NCBI RefSeq assembly: GCF_019583405.1
Contig: NZ_SZUU01000005.1
Location: 291,345-355,344, forward strand
From: Bacteroides fragilis
Lineage (GTDB): Bacteria > Bacteroidota > Bacteroidia > Bacteroidales > Bacteroidaceae
Direction: 5' to 3'
DNA: 64,000 bases
The stretch's first letter is position 1. Every line of letters begins with the position of its first letter. The notes beneath the pieces were generated by a model. It had not been told where the DNA came from. It made no database searches and saw only the letters and a program-made list of their open reading frames with translations. The translations under genes were made by a program, and so were the position numbers. Positions 44,298 to 54,125 of this stretch are shown here, in pieces.

Positions 44298-45134
44298 CTA
44301 TTCATGAAATTTGATCAATCCTTCCATCGGACTTTTGATAATGGTTCCTAAGTGTACTCCCATTATTTTACACGCTTTGGACAGTAACTCTTTGTAGTAG
44401 AATGCTACTGAACCGATAAAATGAACCGGGGCGTGCCGGTAATCGTACTGCATCACGTTACGCTTCAGGAATTTCTTGAAACTGTTAAGAACTAATTCCC
44501 GTATGGCCGGTTCGTCAAGATGCTGAACCAAAAATGGGGAAAAACTTGCAAGGAAACGGTTGGGGAATGGTTTCCGGTATACCCGGTCGATGATTTCGGC
44601 AGGGGTCAGATTGAACTGTTCCAGAAATTTTTCTTTAAGTCCCGGAGTCATCTGGTTTTTAAGGATATCGCCTACCAGTAGTTTGCCTAATACCGCGCCA
44701 CTGCCTTCATCGCCCAATATAAATCCTAAAGGAGATACATTACTGACAATGTTTTTACCGTCGTAATAACATGAATTTGATCCTGTACCCATGATACAGG
44801 CAATTCCCGGTTGATGACCGCACAAACTTCTTGCGGCGGCGAGCATGTCCGTGCTGACCTCGATTTCTCCACTAACTTGCAGATGCGAGGCTATGGCTTT
44901 ACGCATTGTCTCTATTTTGTCGGGAAATGCGCAACCGGCCCCGTAAAAGTGAACAGCCTCGAACCTGTTTGTCTTTAACTGAGGAATCAGTGCTGTTGCT
45001 ATTTCATTACTGATTTCTTCTTCAGACTGAAAGAAAGGATTGGTACCTTTCGTAAAAATCTGCTGGACTAACTGTCCATGTTCTACCACGCACCAATCGG
45101 TTTTGGTAGAACCACTGTCTGCTATTAATATCAT
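44298..45134 (-). CDS. murK: BadF/BadG-type sugar kinase, probable MurNAc kinase MurK
   Basis: A 278-residue ASKHA kinase with phosphate-1 motif DSGSTKTDW (6-14), phosphate-2 GTGSNS and LGDEGSGAVLG. It matches the N-acetylglucosamine/N-acetylmuramic kinase branch. In Tannerella forsythia a kinase of this family (MurK), with MurT and MurQ, allows MurNAc use without a phosphotransferase system. Here it is directly upstream of murQ, so MurNAc is the likely substrate; GlcNAc is the alternative. It overlaps the preceding gene by four bases. Confidence 0.88.
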   Translation of the reverse strand: MILIADSGSTKTDWCVVEHGQLVQQIFTKGTNPFFQSEEEISNEIATALIPQLKTNRFEAVHFYGAGCAFPDKIETMRKAIASHLQVSGEIEVSTDMLAAARSLCGHQPGIACIMGTGSNSCYYDGKNIVSNVSPLGFILGDEGSGAVLGKLLVGDILKNQMTPGLKEKFLEQFNLTPAEIIDRVYRKPFPNRFLASFSPFLVQHLDEPAIRELVLNSFKKFLKRNVMQYDYRHAPVHFIGSVAFYYKELLSKACKIMGVHLGTIIKSPMEGLIKFHE

Positions 45135-46294
45135 ATCTTTATATATATTTTTTTCTTATACAGAATATATCCGATACACCAGTTCAGCCCTACGAACAAG
45201 ATTGCGAATGCCAGAGAACCGGGATAGTCGCCAAGCAAGGGTTGAAGGATGATTTTGTATACGAATCCGTGAAGGCTGATGCTACCTTCATCGTAAGGTA
45301 GCATTATGCTGCCCAAAAGGATGGAGAGAACGGCTCCCATCACATAAATGAATAAGGGATTGACACCGAATGATTCGAAGAACCGGCTCCAGCGCGTATA
45401 ACCTTTCACATCAATGATCCATACGAGCAATGCCAGGAAACTGGATGCCAGTCCACAGGTGACAATAGCGAAGGTCGGTGACCATATCTTCTTGTTGATA
45501 GGACAACCGTAGCTAAGCAGGAATCCGGCGAAAGTGAGAATAGTGCCAATAAGGAATAGACGCTCTATCTTTTCATGGATATCCTTTACTTCCATCAGGA
45601 GCTTACCTACACAGAAACCTATCAGTACGTGTGCTATTGAAGGGATAGTACTTAACAGGCCTTCCGGATCAATGCCATTGTCCTTGTACATATGTGCCTC
45701 ACCCAATACGGCACGATCCACTATCGATAGGATGTTACTACTATTGTATTCGAATCCGTTTCCGTTGATCAGGATAATGAAGTAGCCGATCAACAGGATG
45801 GCAATCAGATAGGGGATGTATTTATGCTTCATGATTAAAGCGATGATGGCTGTTGCACCGTAACAAAGCGCCAGTCGCTGCATGACACCCAAGATGCGGA
45901 TGTGTCCGAAGGTCCAGACCGACTCACCCAGACGGGAGAAGAATGAGATGTCCTCACCGGAGAATGAATTCCAGGTACGGCAAAACATGGAGAACCATGC
46001 AATTCCTAAACCTATGACAAAGATTACAATGGTTCTTTTAAGTATTTTCAAAGCGGCGGAGTGACTGAACTCGAAGTTATACTTTCTTAATGAGATGTAG
46101 GTAGAAATACCCATGATAAACATAAAGAAAGGAAATACCAGATCGGTCGGGGTCAAGCCGATCCATGCCGCATGTCCAAGGGGAGCATATACGTAGTTCC
46201 AGCTACCGGGGTTGTTAACCATAATCATACCTGCGATCGTGATGCCTCGTAATACATCAAGGGCGAGAAGGCGTTTGTTGACTGTTTGATTCAT
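45131..46294 (-). CDS. DUF5009/NagX-like membrane acyltransferase homologue
   Basis: A 387-residue protein with about ten to eleven membrane helices, starting RLLALDVLRGITIAGMIMVN, the signature of the heparan-alpha-glucosaminide N-acetyltransferase-like family. Members often sit in amino-sugar loci and have been proposed to acetylate or transport amino sugars. An acetylation step for glucosamine at the membrane would fit here; no proof. It overlaps murK by four bases. Confidence 0.85.
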   Translation of the reverse strand: MNQTVNKRLLALDVLRGITIAGMIMVNNPGSWNYVYAPLGHAAWIGLTPTDLVFPFFMFIMGISTYISLRKYNFEFSHSAALKILKRTIVIFVIGLGIAWFSMFCRTWNSFSGEDISFFSRLGESVWTFGHIRILGVMQRLALCYGATAIIALIMKHKYIPYLIAILLIGYFIILINGNGFEYNSSNILSIVDRAVLGEAHMYKDNGIDPEGLLSTIPSIAHVLIGFCVGKLLMEVKDIHEKIERLFLIGTILTFAGFLLSYGCPINKKIWSPTFAIVTCGLASSFLALLVWIIDVKGYTRWSRFFESFGVNPLFIYVMGAVLSILLGSIMLPYDEGSISLHGFVYKIILQPLLGDYPGSLAFAILFVGLNWCIGYILYKKKIYIKI

Positions 46295-46303
46295 TGTGTA
46301 TTC

Positions 46304-49174
46304 TTATTTAAGTGTTAAGTTCTTTTCTTGTTTTATAGGGCGGCTACACTGATCTACCAGATATGCAATCGATACATAGGGGATACCGGTATTAGTGGCC
46401 AGACCGATTTCACAGGTGCGACTATTCGAATAACCGATACCGATACCAGCTTTCGTTAATTGCGGACGCAGCTTGCGTAAAGCATAAGAGTTGAGTTCCG
46501 GTTGGGTGAATCCTTTGTCTCCGGCAAAGCCACAACAACCGACCTCTTCCGGAATAAATACTTGAGTTGAACAAAGTTTTGCAAGTGAGATTAGTGTATT
46601 TGCCAATCCCATTTTGCGCATGGAACATGTGATGTGTATAGCAATCGGACGATCGGTTGGGATAAACTCCAATTTGCTCCGCAAGAAAGTATAAATGAAT
46701 TCTGCCGGTTCATATAACTTTATCTTTTGGATAGTGGCACGCATGCGGTGTAAGCAAGGACTTTGGTCACAAATAACCGGATAACGCCCCTGTTCGCTGG
46801 CTTCCCATAAAGCGGCTTCCAGTTCGGCCGATTTACGGTCGGCAATATCCAGCATGCCTTTGCTCTCCCAAATAGTTCCGCAACAGAGTTTTTCCATTTT
46901 TGGGGGGAAGATGACTTCGTATCCGGCTTTCTGAAGCAGTGAGAGCATTTGCTTTACCAGAGGTTGATCTACAGGAGATTTCTTGGCCAGTCCCATTGTT
47001 TGATTGATGCAACTGGGAAAGTAGACTACCTTATCATTCATTGTTGGCGTCTTAGCATTTTTCCGTATTTTATAGCTCTTGGGCATGGCTGGTGTCCATT
47101 GTGGAAGTCCCCATGTATTGTGCATTTTCTGAGTAATGAAAGTCATTGTTGGAGTTCCCAGTAAGCTGTGCGCCGCATTGGCAAGTGATAATACGGGACG
47201 TAAAGTGCTTTTTATTCCTGCAAAATGATTGGCGACAAACTTACCGACTTTGTAACCGGTACTCCCGGAAGGAAGTTCGACCTGGCGTAAAATATGGGTC
47301 AGGTCACCGGTATTGATACCCATCGGACAAGACATGGAACACAAACCGTCACCCGCGCAGGTTTGGTTGCCCGGATATCGGTATAACTCAGATAACGTTT
47401 TTAGTAACTGTGGATTCTCACCGCTTTTTTTCAGGCGTGAGATTTCTCTTTGTATAACGATACGTTGTCGTGAAGAGAGCGTAAATCCGCACGACAGGCA
47501 GTTTACCTCACAGAACCCGCATTCGATGCATCGGTCTATTTGTTTGGTTACTTTGGTATCTTTTCCTATCGTCAATGGAGAGAGGGGTTTGAAGTGCTTG
47601 ATATGGCATTCGGGATCATCATTAAAGATAACTCCCGGGTTAAATAATCCTTTGGGGTCGAAGAGCTGTTTTACTGCTTTCATGATTGCGTAAGCCTCTT
47701 CTCCCCATTCGTATTTTACAAATGGAGCCATATTTCTTCCTGTGCCGTGTTCGGCTTTTAGCGAACCGTCATATTTGCCTACTACCAAATCTATTACATC
47801 ATTCATCAGGGCTTCGTACCGTTTTACCTCAGCCTCACTGCTGAATGACTGGTTGATGATAAAATGGTAGTTGCCTTCCAGGGCATGACCGTAAATGCAG
47901 GCATCATCGTATCCGTGGCGGGCGATGAGCTGTTGCAGTTCGGCGGTTGCTTCGGGAAGATCCTCGATATGAAAAGCAACGTCCTCGATCAGGCAAGTCG
48001 TTCCCGAAGGGCGTGTTCCACCTACAGATGGGAAAATACCTGCCCGAATTGCCCAGTATTTTGAATATTCTTCGGGCTGATCCGTAAAATGGACCGGAAT
48101 ATATGTATCGAATGCTTTTAATGCCTCCTCGATGATGGCGATATTCTGATTGAGTTCTTCCTGTGTACATGCTTTGGTTTCGGTCAGGACAGCGGTCAAC
48201 CCTTCTCCTGTCGGATCATTGACTGAAGCCAAGGATTTCCAGTCGAGTAATTCCGCACCTTTTACAATCCATTCTCCATTTGCGTTGACGAGTCTTTTCA
48301 TAGCTACCACTGCACGGCATGCCTCTTTGATATCGCTGAAGTAGAGCATGGCACTGGCTTTATACGGATAGTCATACTCTGTTTTCATGGTTACACCGGC
48401 AAGGAAAGCCAGTGTACCTTCCGAACCTACCATCAGGTGAGCGATGATGTCGAAAGGATCGTCGTATACGAGGAACGGGAGAATATTCAGGCCTGTTACG
48501 TTCTTGATTGAATATTTGTAGCGGATGCGTGCGCTTAGTTTTTCGTTACTACGTATCTGGTCGCGGAGTTCGCAGATGCGCTGGAGGAATTCGGGATAGT
48601 CTTCTTTAAAATTCTCACGTGATTCCTGACTATCTGTATTGAGATAATATCCGTCAGGAAATATGATATGTACAGATAGCAACATTTTATCACTGTTGGC
48701 ATGTGTTCCGCAGTTCATACCCGAAGCATTGTTCATCACGATTCCACCCACCATGGCACTTTTTATAGAAGCCGGGTCCGGGGCAAATTTACGTCCGTAA
48801 GGTGCTAAAATCTCGTTTACCCGCTGTCCGACAATGCCGGGCTCCAGATAGATTTTTTCGTGGTCGGGTGAGAGTTCGTAGTTTTCCCAACCTTTTCCGG
48901 CTATAATCAGAACAGAGTCACTAATGGCTTGGCCCGAAAGACTGGTTCCTGCTGCACGGAAAGTAACCGGTATATTGTGCCGGTCGGCCAGATAGATGAT
49001 TTCTATTACTTCGTCATCATTGATTGAATGAATTACGATTTGAGGAATCAGTCGATAGAAACCGGCATCTGTCCCCCACGCCAAACGATGGAGTTCGTCA
49101 GTAAATAATCTGTCTCGCGGGATAAATCGTCCGATATCTTGCAAGAACGCACTGTAGTTTCTTTCCATTTTCAT
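46304..49174 (-). CDS. FAD-linked oxidase with 4Fe-4S and CCG domains, candidate D-lactate dehydrogenase
   Basis: A 956-residue fusion. It has a GlcD/Dld-type FAD-binding domain (RAAGTSLSGQAISD near 70, GGIVMNNASGMNCGTHAN), a C-terminal FAD-oxidase cap, two 4Fe-4S sites (CIECGFCEVNCLSC; CAGDGLCSMSCP), and two cysteine-rich CCG domains (CCGTIWESKG; VGCCGFAGDKGF). Such GlcDF-like enzymes oxidise D-2-hydroxy acids and feed electrons to quinones. MurQ in the same run releases D-lactate, so this enzyme may turn it into pyruvate. The FAD and Fe-S motifs look intact. Start at 49174, with a second ATG six bases in. Confidence 0.88.
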   Translation of the reverse strand: MKMERNYSAFLQDIGRFIPRDRLFTDELHRLAWGTDAGFYRLIPQIVIHSINDDEVIEIIYLADRHNIPVTFRAAGTSLSGQAISDSVLIIAGKGWENYELSPDHEKIYLEPGIVGQRVNEILAPYGRKFAPDPASIKSAMVGGIVMNNASGMNCGTHANSDKMLLSVHIIFPDGYYLNTDSQESRENFKEDYPEFLQRICELRDQIRSNEKLSARIRYKYSIKNVTGLNILPFLVYDDPFDIIAHLMVGSEGTLAFLAGVTMKTEYDYPYKASAMLYFSDIKEACRAVVAMKRLVNANGEWIVKGAELLDWKSLASVNDPTGEGLTAVLTETKACTQEELNQNIAIIEEALKAFDTYIPVHFTDQPEEYSKYWAIRAGIFPSVGGTRPSGTTCLIEDVAFHIEDLPEATAELQQLIARHGYDDACIYGHALEGNYHFIINQSFSSEAEVKRYEALMNDVIDLVVGKYDGSLKAEHGTGRNMAPFVKYEWGEEAYAIMKAVKQLFDPKGLFNPGVIFNDDPECHIKHFKPLSPLTIGKDTKVTKQIDRCIECGFCEVNCLSCGFTLSSRQRIVIQREISRLKKSGENPQLLKTLSELYRYPGNQTCAGDGLCSMSCPMGINTGDLTHILRQVELPSGSTGYKVGKFVANHFAGIKSTLRPVLSLANAAHSLLGTPTMTFITQKMHNTWGLPQWTPAMPKSYKIRKNAKTPTMNDKVVYFPSCINQTMGLAKKSPVDQPLVKQMLSLLQKAGYEVIFPPKMEKLCCGTIWESKGMLDIADRKSAELEAALWEASEQGRYPVICDQSPCLHRMRATIQKIKLYEPAEFIYTFLRSKLEFIPTDRPIAIHITCSMRKMGLANTLISLAKLCSTQVFIPEEVGCCGFAGDKGFTQPELNSYALRKLRPQLTKAGIGIGYSNSRTCEIGLATNTGIPYVSIAYLVDQCSRPIKQEKNLTLK

Positions 49175-49209
49175 TGTTTCTCTGTTTGTTCGGCACTCAG
49201 CCCAGGTTT

Positions 49210-50484
49210 TTATTTATATAAATAGTACTTTTTCGATAGCCGTCGGAAGTCGTCGACATCTTTGTACCAGTAATCGCGGACATCTTCCCAACGGTTGCGT
49301 TGACTGAAACGCTCGCGTATCTCTTTAGAGCCACTGACGAGATCGAACATACGGAAGCGCTTTTTATCGGCATGGCCGAATACGGCACGATCCGGATAGA
49401 GGGTAGCTACCTCCTGCATCACGTAGAACTGTATTTCGCTCAGTGATACTTTGTTAAAGTCTACAAGATGCACTTGTACACCTTGCATATGCTCTCCTTT
49501 ACCTACAGAGTAGAAAGGCTTAAGATGTATCGGGCGGAATATTACTCCTGGCAGATGCAAGCGGTTGAGGTTATCTGCCAGTTTCTCTGCCTCCACCCAA
49601 GGGGCAGCAAACATTTGGAACGGGATGGTGTATCCTACACCGATCGACATATAACCCAGTTCGCCGAGTATTCCGGATACCGGATAAAAGAAAGCGGAAT
49701 GCGGGTGTGGGATATGGGGAGACGAAGGAATCCACTGTAGTCCTGTCTGCACATAGTCCATCTTGCGCTTCCAGCCTTTCATCTTCACGACGTGCAAGTT
49801 ACATGGTTTACTTAACATTTGTTCGCCATTGAGCATCAGAGCCAACTCACCACAAGTAAGTCCGTAAAGATACGGAATTTTAAATTGGCTGACAAAAGAT
49901 ATACATCCATCTTCTACCACATTCCCTTCAATTTTTAATCCACCTATGGGATTGGGGCGATCGAGAACAATAAACTCTTTGCCATTTTCGGCAGCAGCCT
50001 CCATGGCTACGCCCATCGTACTTATATAAGTGAATGAACGACAACCGATATCCTGTATGTCATATACTAGTACATCGATGTCTTTTAGCATTTCGGGTGT
50101 CGGCTTGCGTGTCTTGCCATAAAGCGAATAGACGGGTAATCCGGTAGTGGGATCGTTTGTGTTATCTACTTTATCACCGGCGTGTACATCACCCCGTACA
50201 CCATGCTCGGGTCCATAAAGGGCTACCAAGTTGACGTTGGGTGCTTCGTGCAGAATGTCAATGGTAGATCTTAACTGATTGTCAACACCGGTCGGGTTGG
50301 TAATCAGCCCTATGCGTTTTCCCTCAAGGCATTTGAAATTTTGTTCTTTCAGGACCTCAATCCCGGTTTTAATGCGGATTCCCGGAGGTATTACTCCTGG
50401 TTCGGCTCCCTGAGAGAAGGAAGCGGAGGTTATGAAGACGAAAAGAGTGAATAATATCTTTAATATACTTTTTTTATGTGTCAT
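49210..50484 (-). CDS. namZ: DUF1343 exo-beta-N-acetylmuramidase (NamZ type, GH171)
   Basis: A 424-residue exported protein (signal peptide about 1-26). It carries the family motifs LITNPTGVD, YGPEHGVRGDVHAGD (Glu93, His94), PVYSLYGKTRKP and YDIQDIGCRSFTY. NamZ enzymes remove terminal MurNAc units from peptidoglycan fragments, producing the substrate for MurT/MurK/MurQ-type salvage. It lies 42 nt after the AmpG-like transporter gene. A second family member occurs at 62151. Confidence 0.9.
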   Translation of the reverse strand: MTHKKSILKILFTLFVFITSASFSQGAEPGVIPPGIRIKTGIEVLKEQNFKCLEGKRIGLITNPTGVDNQLRSTIDILHEAPNVNLVALYGPEHGVRGDVHAGDKVDNTNDPTTGLPVYSLYGKTRKPTPEMLKDIDVLVYDIQDIGCRSFTYISTMGVAMEAAAENGKEFIVLDRPNPIGGLKIEGNVVEDGCISFVSQFKIPYLYGLTCGELALMLNGEQMLSKPCNLHVVKMKGWKRKMDYVQTGLQWIPSSPHIPHPHSAFFYPVSGILGELGYMSIGVGYTIPFQMFAAPWVEAEKLADNLNRLHLPGVIFRPIHLKPFYSVGKGEHMQGVQVHLVDFNKVSLSEIQFYVMQEVATLYPDRAVFGHADKKRFRMFDLVSGSKEIRERFSQRNRWEDVRDYWYKDVDDFRRLSKKYYLYK

Positions 50485-50526
50485 ATTCTTAGTCCGTTTT
50501 TAAATGTTCTGTAAATAGAAGTGGGC

Positions 50527-51825
50527 TTATTTTATTTTTGAGAGAGTGTTCTCCTCTTTCTTACCATAGTTGGGATCTATCTTAATAAAGGCGCATACGG
50601 TTATTGTTGTGGCACAACAAGCCATTACCCAGATGAAGAAGTTTTCGTATCCAATCAGTTCTTGTAACCAACCGGCAGCCATACCCGGCAGCATCATACC
50701 CAATGCCATGAAAGCGGTGCAGATGGCATAGTGTGCTGTCTTATGTTCACCATCGGAGTAGTAAATCAGGTAAAGCATGTAGGCTGTGAACCCGAAGCCA
50801 TAACCGAACTGTTCAATAAATATGCATAGATTGATTATCACAAAATTTTGTGGTTGGAAGTAGCCTAAATATACGAAGGTAAGGCAAGTCAATGAAAGGC
50901 TCCACGCCATTGGCCAAAGCCACTTTTGTAATCCTCCTTTGGCTGCGCAAATACCTCCGATAATCCCTCCCAAGGTTAGTCCGATAATACCGATAGTGCC
51001 GTAGACTAATCCGACTTCGGCTGTTGTCAATCCCAGTCCGCCTTTGTCAATAGGATCGAGCAGGAATGGATTTATAAGCTTCACTAATTGTGCTTCCGGA
51101 AAACGGTAGAATAACATGAAAAGGATGGCAACTCCTGCTTGTTTTTTGCGGAAGAAGGAAGCGAAGGTTTCTATGAACCCACTGAAAATGGCACTGGCAC
51201 TATTTTCACCTACTACTGCTTTATCGCTGTCGGGCTTTGGCAATATACATTTATGATACAGACAGAAGGCGAGGAAGAGTCCCGCCAGAATAAAGAACGT
51301 GATACTCCATCCATATTTAATGCTGCCTGTCCATATTTCGAGTCCACCTGCGAGCATCACCAGCAAACCTTGTCCGGCAATTGTGGCTATGCGATAGAAA
51401 GTACTGCGGATACCGACATAAAGTGCCTGATCCTGCACGTTGAGCGCTAACATGTAGAATCCGTCGGCAGCAATGTCATGCGTAGCCGAGCTAAATGCCA
51501 CCAACCAAAAGATGGCAAGGGTGGTTTGGAAGAAGTTTGACATCGGAATGGTGAAAGCAATTCCTGCCAGTCCTGCACCTACCAATAGCTGCATGCTAAC
51601 TATCCACCATCGTTTAGTCTTTAATAAATCGACAAACGGGCTCCAGAAGGGTTTAATCACCCATGGTAAATAGAGCCAAGAGGTGTAAAGGGCGATGTCA
51701 GTGTTGGAGATACCTAAATTTTTGTACATAATTACCGAGATAGTCATAACAGCTACATAAGGCAATCCTTGTGCAAAATAAAGAGTTGGAATCCATGCCC
51801 ATGGCGATATATTTTTGTTTTTCAT
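50527..51825 (-). CDS. AmpG/MurT-like major facilitator transporter
   Basis: A 432-residue, twelve-helix transporter starting SPWAWIPTLYFAQGLPYVAV, the AmpG hallmark, with the AmpG-like segment SSATHDIAADGFYMLAL near 115. In T. forsythia the homologue MurT takes up MurNAc; E. coli AmpG takes up anhydromuropeptides. Its place next to namZ and murKQ favours free MurNAc or a small muropeptide. Inner membrane. Confidence 0.92.
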   Translation of the reverse strand: MKNKNISPWAWIPTLYFAQGLPYVAVMTISVIMYKNLGISNTDIALYTSWLYLPWVIKPFWSPFVDLLKTKRWWIVSMQLLVGAGLAGIAFTIPMSNFFQTTLAIFWLVAFSSATHDIAADGFYMLALNVQDQALYVGIRSTFYRIATIAGQGLLVMLAGGLEIWTGSIKYGWSITFFILAGLFLAFCLYHKCILPKPDSDKAVVGENSASAIFSGFIETFASFFRKKQAGVAILFMLFYRFPEAQLVKLINPFLLDPIDKGGLGLTTAEVGLVYGTIGIIGLTLGGIIGGICAAKGGLQKWLWPMAWSLSLTCLTFVYLGYFQPQNFVIINLCIFIEQFGYGFGFTAYMLYLIYYSDGEHKTAHYAICTAFMALGMMLPGMAAGWLQELIGYENFFIWVMACCATTITVCAFIKIDPNYGKKEENTLSKIK

Positions 51826-51840
51826 GATAATGGTGTGTTT

Positions 51841-53196
51841 TTAATAAAGTTTATCTATCGTTGCACCGATGTAATAATGCAGCAAGATAGTGTCGTATGT
51901 ATAACCTTGCTCACCCATGACGGCTGCTCCTATCTGACAGAGCCCCACTCCGTGTCCCCATCCGGCTCCGGTAAGGATAAAGCGTTCCGGTATACCGTTT
52001 ATGGTGTCTGCTTTATCAATGATGAAGGCGGAGCTATATAGGTGTGAGGTAGAGAGAGTACGACGTATTTCCAGTTCTTTGCCAATGGTTACGGTTCGTT
52101 TGGTGCCTATAATTTTGAGTTTGACAAGTCGTCCGGAAGTTCCCCGTTCCACAGGAACCAGGTCGAGAATTTGTCCGTAGTCGATGCCCGAGCGTTTTAG
52201 AATAAGTTCGGAAAGTTCTTTCTGTCTGTATTCTACTTTCCAACGATAAAAGTCGGTGGTTTCTTGATCATAATTATTCAATACTTGAGACAATACTTTC
52301 TTGTCTTTCGTATTGCAGAAAGCTTCGGGTGAAGTACGTATCCATCTCTCGGCTTCGGCTTCTATTCGAAGGTCGGGTAAATGGGTTACTGCTTTGCTAT
52401 CTCTTTGTTTGGATAGATACGGGTGTTTGATATCCTCCCAACAATATTGAAACTCTTCGAAGGCACCACCACAACATTTGGAAAAGCGTGCGTCACAAAT
52501 GATCCCTTCCGACATAAGTACCTGTCCTCGGGTGGTAGAGATGGCTTGTTTCACTATTTCGGTTGAGGAACGAGTAATACCCTGGTAGCGTTGGCAGTGA
52601 TCGTCGGCACAGACATCAAAGTGGATATGTGTGTCACGTTCATACCAGCGGATCATGATCTCATTCTCTGCCTTTTGCGTAGAGAGAGAGGCAGAAGATA
52701 AAGGGGCTGGTGCTTCCTCGGAAGTGGTACTGCTTTCTTCTCTATTTTTGGAATGGGGGAGGGAAAGTCCCGCTAATAGCCAGCTTCTTGAAATCACTGC
52801 ATGTGCTTTCAGGAGTTCCAAGCTTGCCGTTGCACTCATTTCTGAAGAAATTACACTGGTCAGGTAGTTTTCCACGTGAATTACGTTAATTCCCGTTAAC
52901 TTTTTATTTTCGACAATAATTTTCAGAGCTCCGATAAAGCGTTGGTTTTCTTTTCGTTCCCAATGGAAATTGATACCGATGGTGACATCCAACAGTTCGA
53001 AAGCATCACTTTCTTCGTGTAGAGGTTCAAACAGCAGTTCGTCATATGAATGCCCTTGCCAGAGGATATGCCCGTTATCATAGGTCACAACTTGCTTGCC
53101 ACTGACCTCTTCCCCGTTGATATGATAAGGGTTCAGCAGTATGAATTCGATTTGAGGTTCGGACAAAATGCCGACCTGTACTTTAGGCTCTTTCAT
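51841..53196 (-). CDS. SpoIID/LytB-domain protein
   Basis: 451 residues from the ATG at 53194-53196, which overlaps the preceding stop (ATGA); a longer frame upstream would intrude into that gene. It has the SpoIID domain: VENYLTSVISSEMSATASLELLKAHAVISRSWLL (about 108-141) and the C-terminal GAGWGHGVGLCQIGA. SpoIID proteins cleave or assist cleavage of peptidoglycan glycan strands. No signal peptide is visible at this start, which is odd for a wall enzyme. It is tightly coupled to the DUF4922 gene. Confidence 0.85.
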   Translation of the reverse strand: MKEPKVQVGILSEPQIEFILLNPYHINGEEVSGKQVVTYDNGHILWQGHSYDELLFEPLHEESDAFELLDVTIGINFHWERKENQRFIGALKIIVENKKLTGINVIHVENYLTSVISSEMSATASLELLKAHAVISRSWLLAGLSLPHSKNREESSTTSEEAPAPLSSASLSTQKAENEIMIRWYERDTHIHFDVCADDHCQRYQGITRSSTEIVKQAISTTRGQVLMSEGIICDARFSKCCGGAFEEFQYCWEDIKHPYLSKQRDSKAVTHLPDLRIEAEAERWIRTSPEAFCNTKDKKVLSQVLNNYDQETTDFYRWKVEYRQKELSELILKRSGIDYGQILDLVPVERGTSGRLVKLKIIGTKRTVTIGKELEIRRTLSTSHLYSSAFIIDKADTINGIPERFILTGAGWGHGVGLCQIGAAVMGEQGYTYDTILLHYYIGATIDKLY

Positions 53197-54125
53197 AATT
53201 GTTGTTTTATGTGTTCTATCAATATGCGGAAGGCCGCAGGTTTCAAACATACTTCACCGAGAATGTCGGCAATATCATTTGCTGTTATCTTTTCAAAGTC
53301 TTTCTCCAGTGGAGTGATGAATACTCCACCCATATCCACTGATGCAGGGCTGATCAGGATATTGGCATCCCCTTCGGCTGTGTAGCAGGAGGGACGGTGT
53401 TTGTCGCGTGGAAAGATGCAGGCAACCCAGTTTCTTTGTTCTTTCCATACCAATACATTCATCATAGGTTCATTTTCACCAGATTTTGAGGGCATGGCCT
53501 GATATACGGTATTGAACAGCATTATAGCTGTTTCTTTGCTTCCCGCCTCAATCAATAGAGTAGTACGGGGATAATCGTTTAGAGCCCAAAGAGTAGCATC
53601 TTTACAGGTGATTATCTTCTCCGTCCTTTTCTCTTTCCATTCTTGTTCGATGGTTAGAAAACCTTTGTTACCTGCTTGAAAATGCATATGGTCGGGGGCT
53701 GAAGCACCACATTTGGGACCGTTGTAGAAGATGACATAATCTTCGGCATAAGCAGCCAAGTCGATCATATCGCCAAAGCGATGCAAGATGTGTTGATCAA
53801 TATGCTGTAGTTCGGGAACTGTCAAATGCTTGGGAAAGATAGGAAATGGATTGACCAATATCTGGTAGTGTTCTCCGAAGAGAATTCCTTTTTGCATAGG
53901 TGGAAGGTTGGCCGGACACAAGAAACATTTACGTTCTTGAATTGATTTACTATCTACCTTGGCAGCTGAGGAAACAATACGTGCCGGGTTGAACTGTATT
54001 TTATACAGGCAGCCGTTCACTTCCACATCTTTTACTCTTACTCGTTTCAGTGCATCGTAATTGTTCTGTGCCATCTCCCAAGAGGAGAGCTGTTCGCTCA
54101 GTAGAATATCTATCTCCTTGTTCAT
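53193..54125 (-). CDS. DUF4922 protein, HIT-like nucleotidyltransferase/phosphorylase
   Basis: A 310-residue cytoplasmic protein. The CFLCPANLPP zinc-like motif, the PIFPKHLTVPE strand and GASAPDHMHFQAG (HxHxQ-type active site) place it in the HIT/GalT/Ap4A-phosphorylase fold. The family (DUF4922) has no settled function. It could handle a nucleotide sugar or sugar phosphate made from salvaged amino sugars. It overlaps both neighbours by four bases, so the three genes are translationally coupled. Confidence 0.82.
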   Translation of the reverse strand: MNKEIDILLSEQLSSWEMAQNNYDALKRVRVKDVEVNGCLYKIQFNPARIVSSAAKVDSKSIQERKCFLCPANLPPMQKGILFGEHYQILVNPFPIFPKHLTVPELQHIDQHILHRFGDMIDLAAYAEDYVIFYNGPKCGASAPDHMHFQAGNKGFLTIEQEWKEKRTEKIITCKDATLWALNDYPRTTLLIEAGSKETAIMLFNTVYQAMPSKSGENEPMMNVLVWKEQRNWVACIFPRDKHRPSCYTAEGDANILISPASVDMGGVFITPLEKDFEKITANDIADILGEVCLKPAAFRILIEHIKQQL

